NCBI GenBank assembly: GCA_024681935.1
Contig: JAIKZX010000016.1
Coordinates: forward strand, 1-47,993
DNA from: Fretibacterium sp.
GTDB taxonomy: Bacteria > Synergistota > Synergistia > Synergistales > Aminobacteriaceae
Length of the DNA stretch: 47,993 nucleotides
Direction: 5' to 3'
Shown here: positions 1-7,577 of the stretch, piece after piece
Position numbering within the stretch: the stretch's first letter is position 1
Layout of the letters: each line of letters begins with the position of its first letter
Made by a program: the position numbers and the translations under genes
Notes under the pieces: generated by a model
What the model saw: the letters and a program-made list of their open reading frames with translations, nothing else
The model's database searches: none
Told to the model about the DNA's origin: nothing

Positions 1-141
1 CAGCTTCTCATGTTGTACTCACCCGTCCGCTGCTCCGCTCATCCCTTCCATGTCTCCACTTCAGAAATGTCGTCGCTCAACTTGCATGTGTTACGCACGC
101 CGCCAGCGTTTATCCTGAGCCAGGATCAAACTCTCAGTTAA
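1..141 (-). rRNA. rrs: 16S ribosomal RNA, 5' end (partial)
   Basis: The reverse complement carries the universal 16S start AGAGTTTGATCCTGGCTCAG followed by GGATAAACGCTGGCGGCGTGC and ACACATGCAAGT. The gene runs leftward off the window, so only about the first 140 nt are present. The 5' boundary is placed 7 nt before AGAGTTTGATC by analogy with E. coli, so it is approximate. The gene is divergent from iscR. Confidence 0.95.
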
Positions 142-160
142 AATCTGACGTTAGCATTGC

Positions 161-191
161 ATGATATCTATACGCTGTATTCTTTTGTCAA
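161..191 (-). promoter_or_regulatory. rRNA promoter P2 (proximal)
   Basis: On the minus strand a perfect -35 TTGACA (186-191) is followed after 19 nt by TATCAT (161-166), a 5/6 match to the -10 consensus. Its start point would lie roughly 10-15 nt before the predicted mature 16S end. The 19-nt spacer is longer than the usual 17, so the exact -10 is uncertain. Confidence 0.55.
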
Positions 192-240
192 GTTACCGAC
201 GATTTTTCATCGCCTGCCGCTCCGCTGAGCAACAGAAGGA

Positions 241-269
241 AGTATAACAGGGTCTCCCCAAAAATGCAA
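241..269 (-). promoter_or_regulatory. rRNA promoter P1 (distal)
   Basis: On the minus strand TTGCAT (264-269) and TATACT (241-246) are separated by exactly 17 nt. This lies about 80 nt upstream of P2. Two tandem promoters are typical of rRNA operons. Confidence 0.5.
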
Positions 270-283
270 GAGGGAATTTAATC

Positions 284-312
284 TTGATAATCCTAATAGG
301 GTATGTTATCCT
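284..312 (+). promoter_or_regulatory. iscR promoter with operator-like sequence in the spacer
   Basis: TTGATA (284-289), a 17-nt spacer and TATCCT (307-312) form a good sigma-70 type promoter about 40 nt upstream of iscR. The spacer holds the imperfect inverted sequence ATAATCC-TAATA-GGGTATG. A repressor bound there would block RNA polymerase, so autoregulation by the Rrf2-type protein encoded downstream is likely. The operator assignment is inferred. Confidence 0.5.
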
Positions 313-351
313 TTACTGGTCTTCAGCAAGGCTGACGAAGGGGGATAGTAA

Positions 352-861
352 ATGAAACTGTCAACTACCACCCGTTACGGGTTAAGAGCACTCTCTGATC
401 TTTGCTCTCAGGAAAGGGGTCCTGTCTCCGTCAGCGACATTGCCAAGCGTCAGGACATTCCGCTCAATTATTTAGAACAGCTCTTCGCCAAACTCCGCCG
501 GGGCGGGGTTCTCAAGAGCATCCGTGGAGCGCAGGGAGGATACCTTCTTGCCCGTTCCGCTGGTGAGATATCCATTGCGGATGTCATTAACGCACTGGGA
601 GAACCTATCACTTTTGGAGACTGCCAGATGGATGAGGGATGTGTCAACGCCCCGACCTGCCCCACGTTCAAACTGTGGCGCAAGGTAAAGGGTTCCATCG
701 ACAATATTCTTGCGGAGACAACACTTGAAGATATTTTAAAAGATAAACTATCTCTTCTTGAGTCGGACGAACCTGACCCAATAAGGGAAGAAGTTAAAGA
801 ACGGGCGCTCAGGCGTCAGCCGGCGCCCGCTGGGGGAGTAAACAAGGGGAGGTCCTTTTAA
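352..861 (+). CDS. iscR: Rrf2-family iron-sulfur cluster regulator, IscR type
   Basis: A 169-aa winged-helix regulator of the Rrf2 family, predicted to sense cellular Fe-S status and control the cysteine desulfurase and scaffold genes that follow. The N-terminal HTH (about residues 1-80, starting MKLSTTTRYGLRAL) contains the family signature SIRGAQGGYLLA. The cluster-binding cysteines are C91, C97 and C103, with IscR-like C-x5-C-x5-C spacing. The ATG is preceded by a good Shine-Dalgarno sequence (GAAGGGGGA). The C-terminal 35 residues are charged and not conserved in the family. The stop codon overlaps the iscS start (TAATG), so the genes are translationally coupled. Autoregulation is likely from the sequence around the promoter. 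Confidence 0.9.
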   Translation: MKLSTTTRYGLRALSDLCSQERGPVSVSDIAKRQDIPLNYLEQLFAKLRRGGVLKSIRGAQGGYLLARSAGEISIADVINALGEPITFGDCQMDEGCVNAPTCPTFKLWRKVKGSIDNILAETTLEDILKDKLSLLESDEPDPIREEVKERALRRQPAPAGGVNKGRSF

Positions 862-2060
862 TGGAGAATGTTTATATGGACTACACAGCCACGACGCCGG
901 TAAGCCCGGAAGTCCTGAAGGCTATGACACCTTATTTTACGGAGCTGTTCGGCAACCCGTCGTCCGTCTATTCTTTCTCTCGGAAGAGCCGCGAGGCTAT
1001 TGAGAAAGCGCGCAGGCAAGTTGCCGCGGCACTGAACGCTGAGCCTGGCGAAATATTTTTCACCAGCAGCGGTACTGAGGCCGATAACTGGGCTCTGAAG
1101 GGGACTCTGGAGAAAGCGCGCAGAACAGGGAAGGATCACCTCATCACGACGCAGATTGAACATCACGCCATCCTTCACACGTCCGCATATCTGGAGAAAA
1201 TCCACGGCTTCCACGTCACCTACCTGCCTGTAGACTCTGAGGGACGTATTCGCATAAAAGATCTCAAGGCCGCCATAACGGACAAGACGGCGCTGATATC
1301 CGTCATGTTTGCCAATAACGAAGTGGGGACCATTGAACCTGTAAAGGAAATCGGGGCACTCTGCCGCGAGCGCGGAATCCTTTTCCACACGGACGCAGTT
1401 CAGGCTACGGCACAGCTCGATATTGACGTCAAGGCGATGAACATCGACATGCTTTCCCTGTCGGCTCATAAGATGTATGGCCCGAAGGGAACGGGGGCCC
1501 TCTATCTGCGGAAGGGCATTCGGCCGGAGAATTTCATGCACGGCGGAGCGCAGGAGCGGGGGCAGCGCGCCAGTACGGAGAACGTCGCCGGTATCGTAGG
1601 GCTGGGCGCAGCCATTGAAATTATGAAGAACCGTCTGAGCCAGGACAAACCACGCATATCTGCCCTGCGCGATAAACTCATCGACGGCATTCTGGCGCGT
1701 ATCCCACACGCAAAACTGAACGGACCCCGCGGCGAAGAGCGTCTGCCCAACAATGTGAACTTCAGCTTCATCGGCGTCGAGGGTGAAACGCTGCTTCTGG
1801 ATCTGGATGCAAAGGGCATTTCTGGCTCAACGGGGAGCGCCTGTTCATCTGAGTCACTGGATCCGTCGCATGTCCTGTTGGCTCTCGGGCTGTCTCACGA
1901 GCTGGCACATGGTTCGCTGCGGCTGACGCTGGGGCGCATGACAACAGAGGAACAGGTCGATTACGTTCTGGAGGTGCTTCCAGAGATTGTGGCCCGGCGG
2001 CGAGCGATGTCCCCCCTGTGGGAGGACTACCTGAAGCAGCAGCCTGCACCTCGTGGGTAG
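861..2060 (+). CDS. iscS: Cysteine desulfurase IscS/NifS
   Basis: A PLP-dependent cysteine desulfurase of 399 aa, the normal length for class I IscS/NifS. It takes sulfur from L-cysteine as a persulfide for Fe-S cluster building on IscU and for other thio-transfer reactions in the cytoplasm. Visible elements are the start MDYTATTPVSPEV, the PLP-lysine motif SAHKMYGPKG (K204) and the loop SGSTGSACSS with catalytic C328. The loop has the longer form typical of class I enzymes. It lies between iscR (1-nt overlap) and iscU, so its role in Fe-S assembly is secure. Whether it is closer to NifS or IscS cannot be settled by eye. Confidence 0.93.
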   Translation: MENVYMDYTATTPVSPEVLKAMTPYFTELFGNPSSVYSFSRKSREAIEKARRQVAAALNAEPGEIFFTSSGTEADNWALKGTLEKARRTGKDHLITTQIEHHAILHTSAYLEKIHGFHVTYLPVDSEGRIRIKDLKAAITDKTALISVMFANNEVGTIEPVKEIGALCRERGILFHTDAVQATAQLDIDVKAMNIDMLSLSAHKMYGPKGTGALYLRKGIRPENFMHGGAQERGQRASTENVAGIVGLGAAIEIMKNRLSQDKPRISALRDKLIDGILARIPHAKLNGPRGEERLPNNVNFSFIGVEGETLLLDLDAKGISGSTGSACSSESLDPSHVLLALGLSHELAHGSLRLTLGRMTTEEQVDYVLEVLPEIVARRRAMSPLWEDYLKQQPAPRG

Positions 2061-2102
2061 GAGAGAACTGTTTTTCGGACTTCTTTGGGGAGGGAATGAA
2101 TC

Positions 2103-2516
2103 ATGGCACTAGATTACAGTCAAAAAGTAATGGACCACTTCATCAACCCGCGCAATGTCGGGGAGATTGCGGATGCAAACGGGGTCGGCGAGGCGGGGAA
2201 CCCTAAATGCGGGGATATCATGAAAATCTACCTGAAGGTCAACGACGCGGGCGTTATTGAGGACGTAAAGTTCAAGACCTTCGGCTGTGCTTCAGCCATT
2301 GCCTCGTCAAGCATGGCGACAGAGCTCATCAAGGGCAAGACCGTGGACGAGGCCTGGGACCTGACAAACAGGGCCGTCGCTGAGGCGCTTGACGGACTTC
2401 CCCCTATCAAGATGCACTGTTCTGTCCTGGCGGAGGAAGCTATCCATGCCGCGTTGAACGATTACCGCGCCAAGCACGGTCTGTCTGTCATCCCGACGGA
2501 GAAGCATGAAGAATAA
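2103..2516 (+). CDS. iscU: Fe-S cluster assembly scaffold IscU/NifU-N
   Basis: A 137-aa scaffold protein on which [2Fe-2S] and [4Fe-4S] clusters are assembled from sulfur supplied by IscS. The three cluster ligands are present: C36 in PKCGD (with the labile-cluster aspartate D38), C62 in FGCASAIASSS and C106 in MHCSVLAEEAI. The start ALDYSQKVMDHFINPRNVG resembles the N-terminal domain of NifU and clostridial IscU. There is no C-terminal thioredoxin-like NifU domain. It is the last gene of the iscRSU unit. No iscA, hscA, hscB or ferredoxin gene follows, which is common in anaerobes. Confidence 0.93.
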   Translation: MALDYSQKVMDHFINPRNVGEIADANGVGEAGNPKCGDIMKIYLKVNDAGVIEDVKFKTFGCASAIASSSMATELIKGKTVDEAWDLTNRAVAEALDGLPPIKMHCSVLAEEAIHAALNDYRAKHGLSVIPTEKHEE

Positions 2517-2568
2517 GTCTCTATCTTAAAATAAAAGAGAGGGCCTCCCTCTCCCTGTAAAAGCAGTA

Positions 2569-2596
2569 AAAAACGGGGCGACTTCGCCCCGTTTTT
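2569..2596. terminator. Bidirectional intrinsic terminator
   Basis: The stem AAAAACGGGGCG / CGCCCCGTTTTT with an ACTT loop is flanked by A runs on one side and T runs on the other, so it can stop transcripts in both directions. It sits between the convergent iscU and M20 genes. Confidence 0.88.
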
Positions 2597-2612
2597 CTCT
2601 CTTTTTACATCC

Positions 2613-3782
2613 TTATTTCTCCTGTAAAAAATCAACGGCAAACTGGGCCATTACGGCCGAGCCGCGTTTCAGCACACTCTCATCCACATCGTAGTGCTCG
2701 TTGTGGTTTGTGTAAGTGAGGCCCTTGGCCTCATTCCTGCTTCCGATAAAGGCAAAGAAGTACGGAGTTTTATCCCCAAACCAACTGAAATCTTCGCTGG
2801 CCATCATGGTGGGCAGGTGCCCCACGCTTTCCTCACCGTAAAGTTTCACCACCGCGTTATGCGCAAGGCGGTTGAGCTGCTCGTTCTCGTTGAGCACCGG
2901 CGGCGTAAGACGCTTGTAATTCAGCGTCGCCCTGGCATTGAAGGCCGCGGCCGTATCCTCGACGACTTTTTTCATCACCTTTGCGGTGTTGAGCTCCTTC
3001 TCAAAGGTGCGGACAGTTCCCTCCATTGTGACGCTGCCAGGGATGGAATTCCAGCGAGAGCCGCCGTGAATGGTCCCCACGGTCAGGACCAGAGGATTCA
3101 GAGGATCATTCATGCGTGAGACACATTGCTGCAGGTTGTTGATAATGGCCGCGGAGATTGTAATCGCATCCAAACCAAGGTGCGGCGCGGAACCGTGGGC
3201 CGTCGCCCCCTCCACCTCAATGGAAAACTTGTCGCAGCAGGCCATGCGGCTGCCGGGCGTTACGTCAACGAGCGGCGCGTTAAGTGTCCCCCAGATGTGC
3301 GCGCCATAGATGGCGTCGACCCCGTCCAAGGCCTTCTCTTTCAACATATCCAGCGCACCCGTGGCAATCTCCTCCGCAGGCTGGACGACCAGACGCACAT
3401 TGCCGCACAGTTCCGCTTTAACCTCGTTCAGTATCTTTGCCGCTCCCAGCAACATCGCGATATGGTTGTCGTGTCCACAAGCGTGCATGAGGCCTTCATG
3501 GGTGGAAGCAAAGGGCAGACCGGTCTTCTCCGCAATCTCCAAGCAGTCGATGTCCGTGCGCAGGGCTACTGTCTTGCCCGGTTTGCTGCCGTGGATATCC
3601 GCCACCAAGCCGTAACAATTTTTCATCTCACGAATATCCGCAATGCCCAGAGCCTCAAGATCTTTCTTAATCTGTGCCCGCGTCTCCTTCTCCTGACTGG
3701 ATGGCTCAGGGCAGGTATGATAGTAGCGGCGGCGCTCAATAATGTAAGGCTCATACTTTTCTGCAAGTGTCTTAATATCCAT
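2613..3782 (-). CDS. M20-family amidohydrolase / aminoacylase (metallopeptidase)
   Basis: A 389-aa cytoplasmic M20D-type amidohydrolase, of the group that includes N-acyl-L-amino-acid amidohydrolases, hippurate hydrolase and auxin-conjugate hydrolases. It would release free amino acids from N-acylated amino acids or small peptides. The metal-binding motif HACGHDNH near residue 105 is intact, as is VQPAEEIATGA with the catalytic glutamate. A small dimerisation (lid) domain occupies the middle, and MMASEDFSW lies near the C-terminus. ATG at 3782 has AGGAG 8 nt upstream and is preferred over the TTG at 3785. It is divergent from the RpiR-type regulator. The actual substrate is unknown. Confidence 0.85.
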   Translation of the reverse strand: MDIKTLAEKYEPYIIERRRYYHTCPEPSSQEKETRAQIKKDLEALGIADIREMKNCYGLVADIHGSKPGKTVALRTDIDCLEIAEKTGLPFASTHEGLMHACGHDNHIAMLLGAAKILNEVKAELCGNVRLVVQPAEEIATGALDMLKEKALDGVDAIYGAHIWGTLNAPLVDVTPGSRMACCDKFSIEVEGATAHGSAPHLGLDAITISAAIINNLQQCVSRMNDPLNPLVLTVGTIHGGSRWNSIPGSVTMEGTVRTFEKELNTAKVMKKVVEDTAAAFNARATLNYKRLTPPVLNENEQLNRLAHNAVVKLYGEESVGHLPTMMASEDFSWFGDKTPYFFAFIGSRNEAKGLTYTNHNEHYDVDESVLKRGSAVMAQFAVDFLQEK

Positions 3783-3923
3783 CAAAAACTCTCCTTTCAG
3801 AGGTCAGCTCCCGGCGGGAACATACTTTCCAAAGCAGTATAGCACATTGAGATATCCTGGAACGTTTCAGGGCAGCTGGGACATGACAATCAAATTTAAG
3901 ATGATTTTTAGGGAAAAATGCAC

Positions 3924-3929
3924 TATAAT
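3924..3929 (+). promoter_or_regulatory. Candidate -10 element for the RpiR-type regulator
   Basis: A consensus TATAAT lies 66 nt upstream of the chosen ATG in an AT-rich divergent intergenic region. No convincing -35 box is visible at the right distance, so this is only a candidate. Confidence 0.3.
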
Positions 3930-3994
3930 AGAATATAAAGAATCGCAGCATCAAATTCATCAATTAGTACTATTGTTAAATGGAGAGATGGTTC

Positions 3995-4861
3995 ATGGAC
4001 GTTCGCAGTTTGGAGAAACAGATTCACGAAAGAATGGCGACCTTTCCTACCAAGACCCGCCGCGTGGCCGAGTACATTCTGGCGAATTCATCCGAGGTGG
4101 CGTTCCGGTCCATCAGTGAGGTCGCAGACACGTTGTCGGTATCCAAGGCACAACTGGTCCGCGTCGCGCGGATGCTCGGCTTTGACGGGTATGCCGGGCT
4201 CAAGAGCATCTTAAAAAAAGATCTCCTGGAACAGGTCGCTCCCTCCGCCTCTATTATGGGGAAGATTGGAGAGGACACCCACATTCCCCAGGAACTCTGC
4301 CGGCTGGAACAGGCCAATATTGAGGAGACGTTCAAAGGACTTTCTTCAGATTCTATCGTCTCTTTCTGCGAAGCGTCAAAAGAAGCAAAGGCTATCTACT
4401 GCATGGGGTGGGGAATCTCCTCCCTTGTGGCGGAGTGGTTCTACACACGCTTCACAGAGTTAGGCCTGAAGTCCGTCCTGATGCGAAGAGGCTCTCTTTC
4501 CCTTTTGGAACAGTCACGGGGAATCGGTGCAGAGGATATGTTGATTGTCTGCGAGCTTCCAAGCTACGTCATCGAGGTGACAGAGGCCGTCAAGAATATC
4601 GCCGAAAGCGGAGCCCGCATCATCACCTTGACGGACAGTCCTGCCGCTCCCATCTGCGCTCACGCCAGCCTGCGATTCTACGCAAGCGACCACTCCCCCA
4701 CCTTTGGCAGCAGCCTTCTGGGCCCCATGTTCGTTGTCCACATCCTCACTTCCGTGCTTGCCTACAACATGGGTGAGGCTGGACAGCGCGCGCTCGCAGC
4801 TCAGAAGGAAGGGCTAAGCGACCAACGGGTCTATTATCCTGCCTATGGGCTGAGGTACTGA
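3995..4861 (+). CDS. RpiR-family transcriptional regulator (HTH + SIS domain)
   Basis: A 288-aa cytoplasmic regulator. Residues about 1-78 form an HTH_6 domain (TKTRRVAEYILANSSEVAF, SISEVADTLSVSKAQLVRVARMLGFDGYAGLK). Residues about 120-255 form a SIS sugar-phosphate-binding domain. Family members sense phosphorylated sugars or related metabolites. The ORF track starts at 3980, but the ATG at 3995 has GGAGAG 7 nt upstream and gives the natural N-terminus MDVRSLEKQIHER. It is divergent from the M20 amidohydrolase, which it may regulate, and convergent with the CitG-like gene. The effector cannot be predicted. Confidence 0.85.
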   Translation: MDVRSLEKQIHERMATFPTKTRRVAEYILANSSEVAFRSISEVADTLSVSKAQLVRVARMLGFDGYAGLKSILKKDLLEQVAPSASIMGKIGEDTHIPQELCRLEQANIEETFKGLSSDSIVSFCEASKEAKAIYCMGWGISSLVAEWFYTRFTELGLKSVLMRRGSLSLLEQSRGIGAEDMLIVCELPSYVIEVTEAVKNIAESGARIITLTDSPAAPICAHASLRFYASDHSPTFGSSLLGPMFVVHILTSVLAYNMGEAGQRALAAQKEGLSDQRVYYPAYGLRY

Positions 4862-4873
4862 ACAAACTCAGGA

Positions 4874-4909
4874 GCGCCTCACTCCTCCTGGCCGGATCGG
4901 GTGAGGCGC
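4874..4909. repeat. Perfect inverted repeat across a convergent gene junction
   Basis: GCGCCTCAC (4874-4882) and GTGAGGCGC (4901-4909) form a 9-bp stem with an 18-nt loop. It overlaps the 3' end of the citG-like gene and lies just after the stop of the RpiR-type gene. There is no T tract, so it is either a factor-dependent terminator or an mRNA 3' stability hairpin. Confidence 0.4.
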
Positions 4910-5775
4910 ATTCCCCCCAGCGACAGAACAAAAAACGCGGCGGACAGAATGACAGCACTACCCCGCGGGCTGATTCCCTGCCGACGGAACTCCCGGTCCA
5001 TCTCAGCCACGGCCTCACGGCCGACAGGTGTGAGCATTCCCCCGGCAGCGAGAACATCCTGTGCTGTTCCCTGCACTTTAAGCAGTTCATCAATCCCGCC
5101 CCTCGCGGCCAAGGATGCGTCTGCGTTCTCACTCATGATATGGATCAGAACGTGCGCCGCTCTCTCCCTCAAAGAAAGATGTCCATGCGTATCCTTAAGA
5201 TTCTGCAGCAGGTTGGCTGCACGCAACGTCAGGGGAAATCCGCGCTCCGCTTCCCCGCGGCACCCATCTATTCCGTAAAGGACGTAAGCTCTCTCCCCGG
5301 CCGTTTTGTCTTCATCTTCTCCTTTACCCTCCAGCGGCCATAGCTCCCTCTCCGAGATCCCCCGCACAAAAGCAGCCCCCGTCAATCCAAGGGCCATAGG
5401 AGTCAGGTTCCGCCTCTGAGCAATCAGGCGTCCCGTGGCGGCAGCAAGCAGCCCAATCAGGAAGAGAGTCCCCTTGAACGCCAGGCGTCCCCGCGTAGCC
5501 TGCAGGACCTCCCGCTCCCCCTGCTCTCCAACCGGACATAGCAGGGTCATAGCGTCTTCCGGCTTCATCTCCTCCGTCTCATATCCCACAGAGGTGCAGT
5601 TGACAAGGCAGGGAAACATTCCCATCGCGCCATCGAGAAACGTTGGGAACTCCGTCCCGTCCAGAGCATCCTTCTCTAAAGGAGTTACAAGACCAGGTCT
5701 GGGATGAATCGAGACCGCGTTCAGAACAGAGCTGACAGCACGTCGGGCAACATTAAAGATAAAGATATTGTCCAT
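4879..5775 (-). CDS. CitG/MdcB-family triphosphoribosyl-dephospho-CoA synthase-like protein
   Basis: A 298-aa protein of the CitG family, whose known members make 2'-(5''-triphosphoribosyl)-3'-dephospho-CoA, the prosthetic-group precursor of citrate lyase and malonate decarboxylase. Matching family features are HPRPGLVTP near residue 25, FLDGA, the KGTLFLIGLLAAA helix, the CRGEAERGFP segment (family: GxRGEAxxGFP) and SPRGSAVILSAAFFVL at the end. The expected DTN-LARGG motif reads ADASLAARGG, a partial match. No citrate lyase or malonate decarboxylase genes are nearby; instead it ends an operon behind a EutT-like corrinoid adenosyltransferase. It could have another nucleotidyl- or ribosyl-transfer role. 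Family membership is fairly sure, substrate is not. Confidence 0.7.
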   Translation of the reverse strand: MDNIFIFNVARRAVSSVLNAVSIHPRPGLVTPLEKDALDGTEFPTFLDGAMGMFPCLVNCTSVGYETEEMKPEDAMTLLCPVGEQGEREVLQATRGRLAFKGTLFLIGLLAAATGRLIAQRRNLTPMALGLTGAAFVRGISERELWPLEGKGEDEDKTAGERAYVLYGIDGCRGEAERGFPLTLRAANLLQNLKDTHGHLSLRERAAHVLIHIMSENADASLAARGGIDELLKVQGTAQDVLAAGGMLTPVGREAVAEMDREFRRQGISPRGSAVILSAAFFVLSLGGMRLTRSGQEE

Positions 5776-5811
5776 GTTACCTCTTTTCCCAAAGGCAGAG
5801 CGAAGGTTTCC

Positions 5812-6363
5812 TCATGCCTTCCTCCCAAATTGGATTACCCTGTCATAACCCTCAGAAAGGTACTTATAGGTGAGGATATAAAGTGCGCTGCTGAGACGAT
5901 TGAGGACCTTGATGAAGTCCGGACGCGTTACGCCGTCTACTTCATCGGAACTGGCAAAAGCCCGACACGCACAGAGCTCCACCTTGCGCACAAGTGTACG
6001 CAGCAGATTGAGTTCAGCAGCCCATCGTCCCATGTCCGCGTGAGGTAAGATGTGGCCCAGACCGTAATAGCGTTCGGGGTGATGCGACCGCTGGTGAATT
6101 TCCTCCTCCGAAAGGCCCCACAGGCAGAGCTCTCCGCACGGCATATCACGCACCTCGCAGGCCATGAGATCTCGCACCTTTTCCCGCAGTTCCTCCAAGT
6201 CCGCCTCCAGAGAGTTTTGCCCCACCTCTCTGGCCTGGGTCTGCAGCAGGATGATACGGGCGTTGAGTTCGTCCAGCTGTCCCCTCAACTCAATACGCGG
6301 GTGCGCCTTGCTTACAATCGCCGCGCCCAGGAGGTTTGTCGTGTGCTCCTGTTTCTCCGCCAT
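5812..6363 (-). CDS. EutT-like cobalamin adenosyltransferase
   Basis: A 183-aa helical protein resembling the corrinoid ATP:cob(I)alamin adenosyltransferases, closest to the EutT branch. The matching segments are KQEHTTNLLGAAIVSKAHPRIELRGQLDELNARIILLQ, then SHHPERYYGLGHILPHADMG, LNLLRTLVRKVELCACRAF and RPDFIKVLNRLSSALYILTYKYL. Such enzymes transfer the 5'-deoxyadenosyl group of ATP to cobalamin. Three clustered cysteines (AC-EVRDMP-C-GEL-C) may bind metal, as reported for EutT. The PduO-type TGDxGTT loop is absent. No ethanolamine-utilisation genes are near; it follows a small zinc ribbon and ornithine carbamoyltransferase in the same direction. It likely supplies adenosylcobalamin to an enzyme encoded elsewhere. 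Confidence 0.75.
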   Translation of the reverse strand: MAEKQEHTTNLLGAAIVSKAHPRIELRGQLDELNARIILLQTQAREVGQNSLEADLEELREKVRDLMACEVRDMPCGELCLWGLSEEEIHQRSHHPERYYGLGHILPHADMGRWAAELNLLRTLVRKVELCACRAFASSDEVDGVTRPDFIKVLNRLSSALYILTYKYLSEGYDRVIQFGRKA

Positions 6364-6379
6364 TATTCACATCTCCGGC

Positions 6380-6565
6380 TCAGTGGCAGTGACCGCAGGA
6401 ACACCCGCCGCCACAGTTCCCACTGCACCCTTTTGCCCCCTTCAGTGACGGTCCCTCCATCAGAATGAGGGTCTTACCCCAGCACTCCGGGCAGCGCATA
6501 CTTCCTCCCTCCTGCTCAAACACGTGTGAGCAGGACGCACATTTGAAAACACGTTTCTGTTCCAT
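6380..6565 (-). CDS. Small zinc-ribbon protein with Cys/Gly/His-rich tail
   Basis: A 61-aa protein. The N-terminal half is a zinc ribbon with two CxxC knuckles (CASC and CPEC), close to the FmdB/CxxC_CxxC regulatory-type ribbon. The C-terminal 15 residues are a dense CSGNCGGGCSCGHCH tail that could bind an additional metal ion. ATG is preceded by GGAGGA. It lies 19 nt after argF and 17 nt before the EutT-like gene, so it is co-transcribed with them. Function unknown; a metal-handling or regulatory accessory role is possible. Confidence 0.7.
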   Translation of the reverse strand: MEQKRVFKCASCSHVFEQEGGSMRCPECWGKTLILMEGPSLKGAKGCSGNCGGGCSCGHCH

Positions 6566-6583
6566 TATATCTGTATCCTCCGT

Positions 6584-7528
6584 CTAAGCTCCAATCGTTG
6601 CGACCATGACCGCCTTGATTGTGTGCATCCTGTTTTCCGCTTCGTCGAAGACCTTGGAATATGGTGATTCAAAGACCTCCTCTGTGACCTCGGCACCCTT
6701 CACCGCAGGAAGGCAGTGGAGGAAAATGACGCCGTTATTGTTCGCCGCTTCCATAAGCCCGGCGTTGACCTGCCAGGGGGTCAGAAGCTTATAACGCTCC
6801 TCTTTCTTATCTTCCTCCCCCATGGAGACCCAAACGTCCGTGTAGACAGCATCCGCCCCACGGACAGCCGCTTTGGGATCATCCGTCACTGTTATCTTCG
6901 CACCGCTGACCTGAGCGACCTTCTTGCACTTCTCAAGCAGGTCGGAGGCCGGGAATAGCTCTCTGGGAGAACCAACAGTGTAGTTGACCCCCATCTTGGC
7001 GCAGCCAATCATCAACGCATTGGACATGTTGTTCCGACCATCTCCAACATAGGTCAGGTTCAGGCCCTTAAGATGTCCAAAATTTTCCCTGAGCGTCAGG
7101 AAGTCCGCTAACACCTGAGTCGGATGGTCTGCGTCCGTCAGGCCGTTCCATACAGGCACCCCTGCCCACTCCGCCAGTTCCTCCACCATGCTCTGCTTAA
7201 AGCCGCGGAACTCAATGCCGTCAAACATCCGCCCAAGTACGCGCGCTGTATCCTTCACGTCCTCCTTGCCCCCAAGGTGAATGTCATTCCTCCCCAGAAA
7301 CTCAGGATGAGCCCCCTCGTCGATGCAGGCCACGGTGAAGGCGCAGCGGGTACGCGTGGACGCTTTCTCAAACAGCAGCGCGACGTTCTTCCCGGCCAGC
7401 GCGCAGCCGCGTATCCCGGCACGCTTCTTTTCCTTCAGGTCTGCCGCAAGATTCAGAAGGTAGTCAATCTCCGCAGGTGTAAAGTCCATCAGAGTTAAAA
7501 AACTTCTTCCCTTTAAATTTACAGGCAT
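6584..7528 (-). CDS. argF: Ornithine carbamoyltransferase
   Basis: Converts L-ornithine and carbamoyl phosphate to citrulline, or works in reverse in arginine fermentation; cytoplasmic trimer. The carbamoyl-phosphate motif EKASTRTR, the HPTQVLAD segment and the ornithine-site loop FLHCLPA are all present. The track start at 7564 adds 12 residues; the ATG at 7528 ([11 protein letters not shown]) has AAGGAG 10 nt upstream and matches the family N-terminus, giving 314 aa. It sits between comEC and the zinc-ribbon gene, with no arginine genes next to it. Whether the enzyme is anabolic (ArgF) or catabolic (ArcB) is not decided by sequence alone; amino-acid-fermenting relatives often use the catabolic direction. 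Confidence 0.93.
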   Translation of the reverse strand: MPVNLKGRSFLTLMDFTPAEIDYLLNLAADLKEKKRAGIRGCALAGKNVALLFEKASTRTRCAFTVACIDEGAHPEFLGRNDIHLGGKEDVKDTARVLGRMFDGIEFRGFKQSMVEELAEWAGVPVWNGLTDADHPTQVLADFLTLRENFGHLKGLNLTYVGDGRNNMSNALMIGCAKMGVNYTVGSPRELFPASDLLEKCKKVAQVSGAKITVTDDPKAAVRGADAVYTDVWVSMGEEDKKEERYKLLTPWQVNAGLMEAANNNGVIFLHCLPAVKGAEVTEEVFESPYSKVFDEAENRMHTIKAVMVATIGA

Positions 7529-7577
7529 TATCCAACCACTCCTTACCCAATATTTGTCTATCATACCTCATTTTTAT

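Noticed and set aside
858-1709. 283-aa minus-strand ORF opposite iscS
   Set aside because: It is the antisense shadow of iscS; the protein has no recognisable features and iscS is certain.
3126-3842. 238-aa plus-strand ORF opposite the M20 gene
   Set aside because: Antisense shadow; the M20 motifs on the minus strand are clear.
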